DNA of 64,000 nt from the NCBI GenBank assembly GCA_036504055.1, contig DASXVU010000012.1, positions 1 through 64,000 of the forward strand. The letters run 5' to 3'. The notes under the pieces were generated by a model. It was not told where the DNA came from. It saw nothing but the letters and a program-made list of their open reading frames with translations, and searched no databases. Below, piece by piece: positions 9,065 through 17,532 of this stretch. The stretch is from Methanomassiliicoccales archaeon (GTDB lineage: Archaea > Thermoplasmatota > Thermoplasmata > Methanomassiliicoccales > UBA472). Position numbers and translations under genes: made by a program. Every line of letters begins with the position of its first letter. Within the stretch, counting starts at the first letter, position 1.

Positions 9065-10077
9065 CGGGCTCCCCTTCCCTTGGACGCAAGTTCCGCCGCC
9101 ACCTCGATGATAATATCTTCCTGGCCTCCGACCACTTGCCTCCTGCCTAGTTCAAAGAAGACGTCACGGGGGTCAACTTGATACTCCTTGGAGATCCTCT
9201 CCACCGGCTTAGAGAACCCTGAAAAGACACCGGCCATTCCACTGACGACGCTCAAGGACCTGATCCTCGGTATCTCCTTCATCAGGTCCTTCTCAGCCAC
9301 ATCGGCGGCATCCAGCAATTTATAGAGATCGATGCCGGTGGAATATCCTGATTTTTCCAGCACTGCCACCGCCACCTCGATCTGGGCATTGCCGGCACCG
9401 GCCCCGAAACCTCGCGCGGCCCCGTCGATGATGGTGGCACCGGCCTCGACCGCCGCCATCGCGTTCGCGATTCCCATGCCCAGGTTATTGTGGGCATGGA
9501 ATCCCACAGGAATGTTCAATTTTCCCACCAGGAGAGCGATCCGCTCCTTCACCTGCGCAGGAAGATAGGCGCCGGCGGAATCATAGATGACAACCCCTTC
9601 AGCTCCATAGGACTCCATCTTCTGCGCTTCCACCACCAGAACATCAGGGGAGGCCATATGGCTCATCATCAGGGCTCCGATGGCCTCTTTCCCCTTTTCC
9701 CTAACGAAACTAATGTGCCTTTGGGTGATGTCGGCCTCGGTGCAGTGTGACGCAACCCGTACCACATCCACACCCAACTCCAGTGATTTCCCTAGGTCCC
9801 TCTTGATGGTGGCAAATCCGGGCATGTCGTGAATGGCAAGTTTCGACGTGGTCAGGCATGATTTCGCCGCTGTCAGCATCCTCTCGTCATCAATCGCGCT
9901 TAATCCAACCTGCAGAGATGATGCCCCCAGGCCGTTCCCGTGTCCGACCTCCACTATGGGAACCCCAGCCGCGTTAGCGGCCTTGGCGTATGACATTATT
10001 TGCTCCACCGACAGTTGGTGGGCTACCGCATGGTTACCATCCCTTAGCGTCACATCATGTACGGTGATTCTTGACAT
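9061..10077 (-). CDS. mhpE: 4-hydroxy-2-oxovalerate aldolase (DmpG/MhpE family)
   Basis: 338 residues, close to the usual ~340. The N-terminal motif TLRDGNHAVAHQLS carries the Arg-Asp pair and the catalytic His of DmpG (Asp is also a metal ligand). VGFHAHNNLG holds the two His ligands of the divalent metal. Known reaction: reversible aldol joining of pyruvate and an aldehyde (usually acetaldehyde) to 4-hydroxy-2-oxoacids. It sits 25 bases after acylating acetaldehyde dehydrogenase, its usual channel partner, but here in a CDP-sugar cluster with no aromatic meta-cleavage genes. I infer synthesis of a 2-oxo acid for the neighbouring ThDP enzyme rather than catabolism. Confidence 0.88.
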   Translation of the reverse strand: MSRITVHDVTLRDGNHAVAHQLSVEQIMSYAKAANAAGVPIVEVGHGNGLGASSLQVGLSAIDDERMLTAAKSCLTTSKLAIHDMPGFATIKRDLGKSLELGVDVVRVASHCTEADITQRHISFVREKGKEAIGALMMSHMASPDVLVVEAQKMESYGAEGVVIYDSAGAYLPAQVKERIALLVGKLNIPVGFHAHNNLGMGIANAMAAVEAGATIIDGAARGFGAGAGNAQIEVAVAVLEKSGYSTGIDLYKLLDAADVAEKDLMKEIPRIRSLSVVSGMAGVFSGFSKPVERISKEYQVDPRDVFFELGRRQVVGGQEDIIIEVAAELASKGRGAR

Positions 10078-10102
10078 GGACCATCCTTAATAGGCCACAC
10101 CT

Positions 10103-10984
10103 TTATTTGTTCATTATGATTTGTTTGGCGAAGCGTTCTGCCATGGAAATCCCAGCACAGTTGATTATGTCCATGTTCCCCGCATATTTCGGAAGGTAGT
10201 CTCCCATTCCCCTGACCCTTACCATGACCACCACCCGGTTCGCCTCGATTGTCGGCGCGACCAGCAGACTGTATCCTGGAACATAGTTCTGTATCCTCTT
10301 TACCATGGCATCGACCTCCTGCTTCAGAAGTTCCATGTTAGGCCGTTTCACCTTTGCGAAGACAGTCGTTTGCATATCGATCGATGGGTTGGCTGGGTTC
10401 AGGATCAGTATGGCCTTGACATTCTCGCAATGAGAGAACTTCCTCAATCCTCTTTCGGTGGTGTCCACGTATTCGTCCAGGTTCTGTCTTGTGGCCGGAC
10501 CGGCACTTCTTGAGGCGATGCTCGAGACCACCTCAATATACTCGACATCCTCCTGGGTTCTTCCAACCACGTTTGCCAGAGGTATCGATGCCTGCCCTCC
10601 GCAGGTGATCATGTTGATGTTATCATAATCGAGACACTCCTCCAGATTGATTGCCGGAACGCACATCTCACCGATGCCTGAAGGGGTCATGTCGATGACC
10701 TTCTTGTCAAGCTTCTTCAGGATCGGCCAATGTTTGCTGTGGTCCAAGGCCGAGGTCGCGTCAAAGACCAGATCGCAGATGTCCGGGTTTCTTTCGATCG
10801 CGTCGATGCTCAGATCGGACACCTTTACACCCAGGCTATTTGCCTTGTTCATGCCTGGGGTTCCGAGATGGCGTCCGATGAATAGTGAACACTCGATGTA
10901 GGGGGATCTCATCGTCTTGACCAGCAGGTCCGTTCCGATGTTGCCGCTACCCAGGATCGCTACCTTGACCTTATTGGTGATCAT
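10103..10984 (-). CDS. mhpF: Acylating acetaldehyde dehydrogenase (DmpF/MhpF family)
   Basis: 293 residues. The N-terminal NAD-binding motif is VAILGSGNIGTDL. The active-site Cys is in MITCGGQASIPL, the family signature. A DATSALDH stretch and C-terminal APTIEANRVVV also match the family. Known reaction: acetaldehyde + NAD + CoA to acetyl-CoA, reversible. In catabolism it receives acetaldehyde from the aldolase through a tunnel. In this setting it may run backwards, making acetaldehyde from acetyl-CoA for the aldolase. It lies 27 bases after the ThDP enzyme gene, in the same operon. Confidence 0.88.
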   Translation of the reverse strand: MITNKVKVAILGSGNIGTDLLVKTMRSPYIECSLFIGRHLGTPGMNKANSLGVKVSDLSIDAIERNPDICDLVFDATSALDHSKHWPILKKLDKKVIDMTPSGIGEMCVPAINLEECLDYDNINMITCGGQASIPLANVVGRTQEDVEYIEVVSSIASRSAGPATRQNLDEYVDTTERGLRKFSHCENVKAILILNPANPSIDMQTTVFAKVKRPNMELLKQEVDAMVKRIQNYVPGYSLLVAPTIEANRVVVMVRVRGMGDYLPKYAGNMDIINCAGISMAERFAKQIIMNK

Positions 10985-11011
10985 TCTGCTGCACCTGCAA
11001 TGTTACTGCCT

Positions 11012-12799
11012 TTACTTGCATCCGCTGCGAACGTTGCAGGCCAGATACTCTTCCCTGGGGAGGAACGGGAACATGTCATCATACGGCATCGACTTCATGC
11101 TTCCATCATCCATTTTCTTCGAAGCGATCCTTGGGATTAGGATCTGGTTTGGCGGGTTCATCACTTCACAGATCATGGGTCCCTCCTCGGTGAATATTGG
11201 CATTATGGACGATTCGAGACCTTCAGTGCTTTCGATCCGCATATACTTCATTCCGTAGGCTTCTGCCAGCTTTGAAAGGTCAGGGAAACTCACCCCGTTG
11301 TCCTTATCCGTTCCGATGTGCCGACCTCCCTGGAAGTTGTTCTGCGTGAGCCGGATCAGCAGATATCCGTTATTATTAAGTACAATCAATTTAATAGGAA
11401 GTTTATTGTGGACTATGGTCTGCAATTCCTGGATGTTCATCTGGAGGGATCCATCACCCGATATGCAATAAATATCCCGGCTTGGGAAAGCCGAGGCCAT
11501 CCCGATCGACCCAGGCATATAGCCCATCGTTGAAAGGCCTCCGGTTATCAGATGTCTTTGCCCGTACTTCACCTCGAAGGCCTGAGCATAGGCATGGAAG
11601 CATGAGCCGGTATCGACAAGGAACAAAGCATCCCCTGGCGCCTTTTTGGAAAGCACGCGGTAGAAATGATAGGAATTGATCCCCTCCCTCTCGTTCAGGT
11701 ATTCAGGCAGGTCAACCGGATAGGTCCGTTTCCATTCCTGGGTCTGCTTGGTCCACTCCACATAGGGGAACGTGAAACCTTCAAGAGCCTTGTTCAATTT
11801 GACGAAGAATTCTTTGGCATCGGCTAGGATGGCGACATCTGGAATCACAGAAGGCTTTTTCAGTTCCTCCTCGTCGATATCGACAACGATCTTCTTCGCA
11901 TGTTTTGCGAAATCCTGATAGTCATAACTGACCAGACCTATGGCTAGTCTGCAGCCGACGCTGATAAATAGGTCGGAGTTCTGGATCGTGAAATTGCTGG
12001 GGCGATCCCCATATGTCCCTGGCCGGCCAACGAAGCACGGGTCATTGTGGTCGATGAGGTCCATTCCCAACCTTGATGTCATGACCGGTATCTTCACATG
12101 GTCGACAAATGAATGGAACTCTTCGAGCGCATCCGCCAATCGGATTCCAGCTCCCACCAACAGGCATGGCCTTTTGCTGTTCTTGATATCCTCGGCGACC
12201 AATTTGACCTGTTCATCAAGGCTCGGTCCGTCTCGTACCGATAATGGAGGCACATATCCTTCTTGATCGTCAGGATCAAAGCTTGCTCCCTGAATATCGA
12301 TCGGACATTCTATCCAGACCGGTCCGACCCTGGCCTCCTTCGCGAGGAAGATGCATTTCTCCACCTCATACTTGACCCTGGAGAGGTCATCAAGCATGAC
12401 CGCATATTTGGTGACGTTCTTGAATATCGGAAGGGTGTTGAAACCTTGAAGTGCGAACTGTCTGGGCCCTGTGACCTTGGCCTGAGAGACCTTGGATTGG
12501 CCGGAAACAATTATGCACGGTGCCGAATCCACATACGCTCCCACCACTCCGGTCAGGGTGTTCAAAGCTCCAGGTCCGGCGGTGACATAGGCCACTCCCA
12601 ATTTTCCCGTGGAGCGCCCATATGCGTCTGCCGCCATAACCGCTGCCTGTTCATGGTGACAACATACATATCTCTGTTTTCCGTGTTGCAGGAGGGCATC
12701 CGTCAGATGCATGATCATGCCTCCGGTTATCAGGAAGACACAATCTCCTCCGGCATCATACAGACGATGAGTGATATAGTCAGCTACACGGATTTTCAT
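11012..12799 (-). CDS. Thiamine-diphosphate enzyme, YerE/acetolactate-synthase-like
   Basis: 595 residues with the three-domain layout of the acetolactate synthase family. The ThDP-activating Glu is in CCHHEQAAVMAADAYGR near residue 50, with AYVTAGPGALNTLTG after it. The C-terminal ThDP/Mg motif is GDGS followed by NN (ISGDGSLQMN ... IVLNNNGY). Yersinia YerE, a relative, moves a two-carbon unit from pyruvate to C4 of CDP-3,6-dideoxy-4-keto-glucose. Because this gene is divergent from rfbFGH and sits with an aldolase/aldehyde-dehydrogenase pair, I infer the same kind of decarboxylative coupling, perhaps with a longer 2-oxo acid. An ordinary acetolactate synthase role is less likely, as no ilv genes are near. 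Confidence 0.75.
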   Translation of the reverse strand: MKIRVADYITHRLYDAGGDCVFLITGGMIMHLTDALLQHGKQRYVCCHHEQAAVMAADAYGRSTGKLGVAYVTAGPGALNTLTGVVGAYVDSAPCIIVSGQSKVSQAKVTGPRQFALQGFNTLPIFKNVTKYAVMLDDLSRVKYEVEKCIFLAKEARVGPVWIECPIDIQGASFDPDDQEGYVPPLSVRDGPSLDEQVKLVAEDIKNSKRPCLLVGAGIRLADALEEFHSFVDHVKIPVMTSRLGMDLIDHNDPCFVGRPGTYGDRPSNFTIQNSDLFISVGCRLAIGLVSYDYQDFAKHAKKIVVDIDEEELKKPSVIPDVAILADAKEFFVKLNKALEGFTFPYVEWTKQTQEWKRTYPVDLPEYLNEREGINSYHFYRVLSKKAPGDALFLVDTGSCFHAYAQAFEVKYGQRHLITGGLSTMGYMPGSIGMASAFPSRDIYCISGDGSLQMNIQELQTIVHNKLPIKLIVLNNNGYLLIRLTQNNFQGGRHIGTDKDNGVSFPDLSKLAEAYGMKYMRIESTEGLESSIMPIFTEEGPMICEVMNPPNQILIPRIASKKMDDGSMKSMPYDDMFPFLPREEYLACNVRSGCK

Positions 12800-12930
12800 G
12801 ACATCACATCTTATTTTCTACGGTAATGATTGAGAACGGTTATATTATTCTAGCGGTATTCATTCGATATCTCTGACTCAGTCCTGGATGAACGATTAAC
12901 ATAACGATTATCAGTGACCTCATGACTCGT

Positions 12931-13815
12931 TCAATGTTTGTCGACGAGCAGCAGGTTCCGGTCGATCATTCCGAGATTCTGTGCGTAGAATCTGAACAGC
13001 GATCCGATCGAATCGTTCAGAGGGGTGAAATGGAAGTCCTTCAATTCCTGCATTATCCGGGAGTTATCGCCGCTGTACTCCAATTGCTGACCCTCCTGTT
13101 GGACATCGATATCTAGGTTCGTTCCTGATATCTCCCTCACCATCCTCGCCAAAGTGATGAGGTCCACCGTTCTTCCGGTGCAAGCGTTATAGTGACGGTG
13201 TTTCATCTTGTTCCTGCTGGCCTCTCCGATCATGCGAACCAGATCGTCCACCCATATGTAGTCGAAGAAAACATTCTTCCTTATGCTGATCGGTAAACCG
13301 AATAGCGCCTTGCACATCGCGTTCGAGATGAAGCGTATCTCCCAATCCTCGTAGGGTCCAAAACAACCGAAGACCCGCAAATCTATGATGTTGTCCAACG
13401 AATCAATAGTCTTGGCCATTATATATTTGGATAACCCATATTGATCTACTGGGATGTGCCGATCGAAATATTCCTCCTTCATGGAGGGCAGATAGTAACG
13501 CCTGTCGTACTCTGCTCCCGACCCCAAGTAGATCATCTTCCCGAATCTGTCGCTCAGTCTGGTCAGATTAAAGAACATCAACAGGTTTTTCTCTAGCACC
13601 AGGTGGGTGTCTTTCTTGGAGTTGGCGGTTGAATTCCAGGTGGCGGTATGGATCACAATGTCGAAATCATGGGAATTGATGTATCCCTCCACCGCTGCCT
13701 GATCCAGTAGGTCCAACTCTTTACTGGTCGGAGCACATATCTCCATGTCAGTGGGGAGCTTCTCAACCAGATTCCTCCCGATGAATCCACGGCCTCCGGT
13801 GACGAACACCTTCAT
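12931..13815 (-). CDS. NAD-dependent epimerase/reductase (extended SDR), first gene of the branched-sugar operon
   Basis: 294 residues. The Rossmann motif TGGRGFIGRN is near residue 7 and the catalytic YGLSK near residue 143. Extended SDR enzymes of this size reduce or epimerise NDP-keto sugars. As the first gene of the operon that contains the ThDP enzyme, it is a good candidate for the YerF-like step that acts on the branched keto sugar, but GDP-fucose-synthase-like 4-reductases look similar. A 131-base gap separates it from the ThDP gene, which may have an extra promoter there. Confidence 0.72.
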   Translation of the reverse strand: MKVFVTGGRGFIGRNLVEKLPTDMEICAPTSKELDLLDQAAVEGYINSHDFDIVIHTATWNSTANSKKDTHLVLEKNLLMFFNLTRLSDRFGKMIYLGSGAEYDRRYYLPSMKEEYFDRHIPVDQYGLSKYIMAKTIDSLDNIIDLRVFGCFGPYEDWEIRFISNAMCKALFGLPISIRKNVFFDYIWVDDLVRMIGEASRNKMKHRHYNACTGRTVDLITLARMVREISGTNLDIDVQQEGQQLEYSGDNSRIMQELKDFHFTPLNDSIGSLFRFYAQNLGMIDRNLLLVDKH

Positions 13816-14103
13816 GATCTTCCCTCAGAAATTGTTTGCATGGCCATTGCATACCCGAATTGCCAGGTAACTATTAATAGCCATGATAACGGAGAATCGT
13901 TAAATCGCTGAGTTCTGCCCGAGATAAATAATGGTAGCAGATCATTTCTGAATGCGTTTGATCAAGGGCATAGGGTCCTGAAGAGATGGTATATGGTTTA
14001 TAAACCGATAGAGATAAAAAATGCCGGAATAATATAATATTATTGAAAATAACGAGTAAATTCATATACTATCTAACAATAATGTGGAATCCAAGGGTAC
14101 CAC
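13816..14103. promoter_or_regulatory. Divergent promoter region between the branched-sugar operon and rfbFGH
   Basis: 288 AT-rich bases. The rfbF side has a TATA-like CATATACT (14063-14070), about 27 bases before the expected start site near 14092. Two perfect palindromes lie between the promoters: GGTTTATAAACC (13995-14006) and AATAATATAATATTATT (14028-14044). The minus-strand operon has a TATA-like TATTAATAG near 13870-13880. The palindromes could be operators coordinating the two halves of one pathway. Confidence 0.5.
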
Positions 14104-14874
14104 ATGAAGGTAGTCATCCTGGCTGGAGGCTTTGGCACTAGATTGAGCGAGGAGACGGTCGACCGCCCCAAACCGATGGTCGAGATTGGGGGTATGCCGA
14201 TAATTTGGCATATCATGAAGCATTACTCGTTCTACGGTTTCAATGATTTTGTGATCTGCTTAGGATACAAAGGTTACATGATCAAGGAGTATTTTGCCAA
14301 TTATTTCATCCATATGTCCGATGTGACCGTGGACCTGAAGAACAACAAGATCGAGGTCCACAGCGCCCACGCCGAGCCCTGGAAGGTGACCATGGTCGAT
14401 ACGGGGACGGAGACCATGACCGGTGGAAGATTAAAAAGGGTGCAGGAGTACGTTGGTGAAGACACCTTCATGATGACCTATGGGGACGGGGTCAGTGATC
14501 TCAACCTCAAATCACTGGTCAAGTTCCACAAATCAAAGAAGGTCAAGGCAACGCTCACGGCGGTCAAACCTACCGGAAAGTGGGGCCAACTTGACATAGG
14601 CCAAAAGGACATAGTCGAATCCTTTGTGGAGAAGCCTAAAGGGGATGGGAGCTACATCAACGGTGGTTTCTTCGTTCTAGAACCGGAGGTCTTCGATTTC
14701 ATCAAGGGTGATTCCACGATATGGGAGCGGGATCCCCTGGAAGGTCTGGCCAAAGGTCAAAAACTGGCCGCATACAAATATGACGGTTTCTGGTATGCCA
14801 TGGATACCCTGAGGGATAAGATGTATCTTGAGAACCAGTGGGCCTCCGGTCAGGCACCGTGGAAATCTTGGTGA
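14104..14874 (+). CDS. rfbF: Glucose-1-phosphate cytidylyltransferase
   Basis: 256 residues, as usual for RfbF/DdhA. The nucleotide-binding signature is GGFGTRLSEETVDRPKPM at the N-terminus. Later motifs are FVICLGYKGY, MTYGDGVSDLN (metal Asp) and GGFFVLEPEVFDFI. It makes CDP-glucose from CTP and glucose 1-phosphate, the first step to CDP-3,6-dideoxyhexoses. It is followed after 6 bases by rfbG and then rfbH, the classical order. A TATA-like element lies about 40 bases upstream. Confidence 0.93.
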   Translation: MKVVILAGGFGTRLSEETVDRPKPMVEIGGMPIIWHIMKHYSFYGFNDFVICLGYKGYMIKEYFANYFIHMSDVTVDLKNNKIEVHSAHAEPWKVTMVDTGTETMTGGRLKRVQEYVGEDTFMMTYGDGVSDLNLKSLVKFHKSKKVKATLTAVKPTGKWGQLDIGQKDIVESFVEKPKGDGSYINGGFFVLEPEVFDFIKGDSTIWERDPLEGLAKGQKLAAYKYDGFWYAMDTLRDKMYLENQWASGQAPWKSW

Positions 14875-14880
14875 TCTCAG

Positions 14881-15981
14881 TTGGCATCGCAGGATCTTTC
14901 ATTTTACAGGGGCAAACGTATCTTCCTAACTGGCCATACCGGGTTCAAGGGTGGATGGCTCGCTTCCTGGCTGAACAAGCTGGGAGCCACGGTCCATGGG
15001 TTTTCACAGTCCCCCGGTACTGAACCGAGTTTCTTCGTTTCTGCCCACATCGAGGAGCAGATAGAAAGCGAGATCGGGGACATCCGCGACCTTTCGGGCC
15101 TGAAACGGTCTATGAAGAAGTTCGAACCGGACCTGGTCTTCCACCTTGCCGCCCAACCCTTGGTCCGGCTTTCATATGAGAGGCCGGTCGAGACCTTCGA
15201 AACCAACGTAATGGGAACGGTCAACGTCTTGGAGGCCTTGAGGGAATGTCCCGGAACCAAAGCCTGTGTGATGATAACCAGTGATAAATGCTACCAGAAT
15301 AACGAGTGGGTCTATTCGTATAGGGAAAACGACCCCATGGGGGGCCATGACCCGTACAGCGCCAGCAAAGGGGCGGCGGAGATCGTCATCGGCTCATACC
15401 GTTCCGCGTTCTTCGCCAAAGCCGCCAAGGAAGGCATCGGATGCGGCGTGGCCAGTGCCCGGGCCGGTAATGTCATCGGCGGAGGGGACTGGGCCCTCGA
15501 CCGGATCGTTCCGGACAGCATGAGGAGCCTAAAGGCCTCCAAGCCCATCGTGGTCAGAAGTCCATCGGCGGTACGCCCTTGGCAGCATGTAATGGAGCCC
15601 TTGTACGGCTATCTGTGCCTAGGCCGGTCGCTGGCGAACTCGCCAGGCGATTTCGATTCGGCATGGAACTTCGGCCCGGCATCCAGCAACGTCGACGTAG
15701 CTTCCCTGACAGAGATGATAATAAAGGAATGGGGATCAGGGAAATGGATAGACACATCAAATCCATTGGACCGACATGAGGCCCATTTCCTGCGCCTGGA
15801 CAGCACGAAGTCCTATAGCCTTCTCGGGTGGCAGGGCATACTGGATGTAGCGGAGGCGGTAGCGTTAAGCGTCGAGTGGTACAAAGCTTACTACGCTGAA
15901 GAGGACATGTCCGCAAGGACGGAAGACCAGATCTCAGAATATATGGAGAAGGTGGATTTGCATTCGAAGGGCATGGGGTGA
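14881..15981 (+). CDS. rfbG: CDP-glucose 4,6-dehydratase
   Basis: 366 residues. The Rossmann motif is FLTGHTGFKGGWL near residue 14. The catalytic elements are TSDKCY (Thr-Asp-Lys in place of the usual Ser region) and YSASKGAAE (Tyr and Lys). GQ-binding and RAGNVIGGGDWA match 4,6-dehydratases that act on CDP-glucose. It forms CDP-4-keto-6-deoxyglucose. The start is a TTG six bases after rfbF, with no in-frame ATG near, so it is probably coupled to rfbF. Confidence 0.92.
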   Translation: MASQDLSFYRGKRIFLTGHTGFKGGWLASWLNKLGATVHGFSQSPGTEPSFFVSAHIEEQIESEIGDIRDLSGLKRSMKKFEPDLVFHLAAQPLVRLSYERPVETFETNVMGTVNVLEALRECPGTKACVMITSDKCYQNNEWVYSYRENDPMGGHDPYSASKGAAEIVIGSYRSAFFAKAAKEGIGCGVASARAGNVIGGGDWALDRIVPDSMRSLKASKPIVVRSPSAVRPWQHVMEPLYGYLCLGRSLANSPGDFDSAWNFGPASSNVDVASLTEMIIKEWGSGKWIDTSNPLDRHEAHFLRLDSTKSYSLLGWQGILDVAEAVALSVEWYKAYYAEEDMSARTEDQISEYMEKVDLHSKGMG

Positions 15982-16021
15982 TGGCCTGACTGACCACAAT
16001 GAAGTTCTGAACAACCGCAAA

Positions 16022-17338
16022 TTGGACCGTGATCCCCGGGCAGCCGAGCTCCGAGATTCCATCCTGAAACTGGTGGATGAGTATTTCTCCTTGGCCCATG
16101 CCAAGGCGGAGTTCGTACCGGGGAAGACACCTGTGCCGGTGTCAGGCAAGGTTTTCGATGGGGTCGACGGGCAATTCCTGGTGGCATCCTCTCTGGATTT
16201 CTGGTTGACCACCGGCAGGTTCAACGATCTGTTCGAGAGCAAATTCAAGGACTTCATCAGGAGCGAGCATGCCCTGACAACCAACTCCGGTTCCTCGGCC
16301 AACCTCCTGGCGGTCACGGCCCTTACATCCAAGAAGCTAGGGAATGACCGGTTGAGGAAGGGGGACGAGGTCATCACGGTGGCGGCGGGTTTTCCCACAA
16401 CGCTCAATCCCATCATCCAGAACGGTCTCGTCCCGGTGTTCGTCGACGTAGGTTTGCCAACATACAACGTTGACCCGGACCTCCTAGAGGGAGCGGTAAC
16501 CGAAAAGACCAAGGCAATGATCTTCGCCCACACCCTGGGAAATCCATTCGAGATCGACAAGATCGTCGCTTTTGCCGAGGAGCATGATCTATGGCTGGTG
16601 GAAGATTGTTGCGATGCCCTCGGTTCCAAGTACGATGCCAGTCCGGTCGGAACGTTCGGCGACATCGGCACGTTCAGCTTCTATCCAGCTCACCACATTA
16701 CCATGGGGGAGGGCGGTGCAGTGGCCACAGACGACGATGTTCTGGCCAAGGCCATAGAATCATTCCGGGATTGGGGTCGCGATTGTCATTGCCCCCCCGG
16801 ACATGACAACACCTGCAGGAACCGTTACGGCTTCAAATTCGAGAACCTTCCTCAGGGCTATGACCACAAGTATGTCTATTCCGAGGTGGGCTACAACCTG
16901 AAGATATCGGATATGCAGGCTGCGGTGGGGCTGTCCCAGATGGAGAAGTTACCCGGTTTCATCCTCAGACGAAAGGAGAACTTCACGAGGTTGCGTTCGT
17001 TGCTTGCCGATCTCGAGGGATCGCTTCTTCTGCCGGAGCCGACACAGAAGAGTGAGCCGGCCTGGTTCGGTTTCCCGATATCTGTAAAAGAAGGGTTCGC
17101 GGAGAGGAACCGGCTCCTGGAATTCCTCGATCGAAAAAAGATCGGGACCAGGCTGCTGTTCGGGGGCAACCTGACAAAACAACCGTACTTCAAAGATATC
17201 GTCCACCGCAAGATCGGCGCTCTTTCCAACACCGACAAGATAATGAACCAGACGCTATGGTTGGGGGTCTATCCCGGACTGACCGAGGAAATGATCGCGT
17301 ATGTCAGCGCTTCATTGCACGAATTCTTCTCGCGTTAA
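16022..17338 (+). CDS. rfbH: CDP-4-keto-6-deoxyglucose-3-dehydrase (E1)
   Basis: 438 residues of the sugar aminotransferase fold. The lysine that normally binds the cofactor is replaced by His in FYPAHHITMGEGG, the hallmark of the PMP-dependent E1 dehydrase. The iron-sulfur cysteines are in DCHCPPGHDNTCRNRYG. E1 removes the C3 hydroxyl with PMP and needs a flavin/iron-sulfur reductase (E3, RfbI/DdhD) to complete the reaction. No such reductase gene is in this window. The start is uncertain: TTG at 16022 is chosen, with open frame for at least 13 codons upstream but no ATG or GTG. Confidence 0.9.
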   Translation: MDRDPRAAELRDSILKLVDEYFSLAHAKAEFVPGKTPVPVSGKVFDGVDGQFLVASSLDFWLTTGRFNDLFESKFKDFIRSEHALTTNSGSSANLLAVTALTSKKLGNDRLRKGDEVITVAAGFPTTLNPIIQNGLVPVFVDVGLPTYNVDPDLLEGAVTEKTKAMIFAHTLGNPFEIDKIVAFAEEHDLWLVEDCCDALGSKYDASPVGTFGDIGTFSFYPAHHITMGEGGAVATDDDVLAKAIESFRDWGRDCHCPPGHDNTCRNRYGFKFENLPQGYDHKYVYSEVGYNLKISDMQAAVGLSQMEKLPGFILRRKENFTRLRSLLADLEGSLLLPEPTQKSEPAWFGFPISVKEGFAERNRLLEFLDRKKIGTRLLFGGNLTKQPYFKDIVHRKIGALSNTDKIMNQTLWLGVYPGLTEEMIAYVSASLHEFFSR

Positions 17339-17520
17339 CGGTCGGCATAGGATCCGGGACACGAATCGACAATGGCCTTGGAAAAGGCTAAAGGGACGGT
17401 CCACGGATGCAAGTGAAAATCGGTCCCGTCCTGACCAAGACCGGTTGAGACCATCCAATTTGCCGTCATCAAACCATAGATACTTGGACATGTCAGTATT
17501 TCCATAAGGCAGGACACCGA
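17339..17520 (+). other. Short intergenic stretch, nothing recognised
   Basis: 182 bases between rfbH and the next glycosyltransferase. No coding frame of note. The GAGGAG just before 17533 is a ribosome-binding site for the next gene. Confidence 0.4.
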
Positions 17521-17532
17521 TTGAGGAGTAAG

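Noticed and set aside
9061-10984. Aldolase and acetaldehyde dehydrogenase read as an aromatic meta-cleavage (mhp/dmp) pathway
   Set aside because: No hydratase, hydrolase or dioxygenase genes are near, and the pair is inside an operon of NDP-sugar enzymes and a YerE-like enzyme.
11012-12799. Catalytic subunit of acetolactate synthase for branched-chain amino acids
   Set aside because: No ilvN or ilvC nearby; it is divergent from rfbFGH and inside a sugar operon. The family likeness alone does not decide, so the call is left at YerE/ALS-like.
15934-16671. Minus-strand open frame of 245 codons
   Set aside because: Antisense to the 5' half of rfbH, with no family features.
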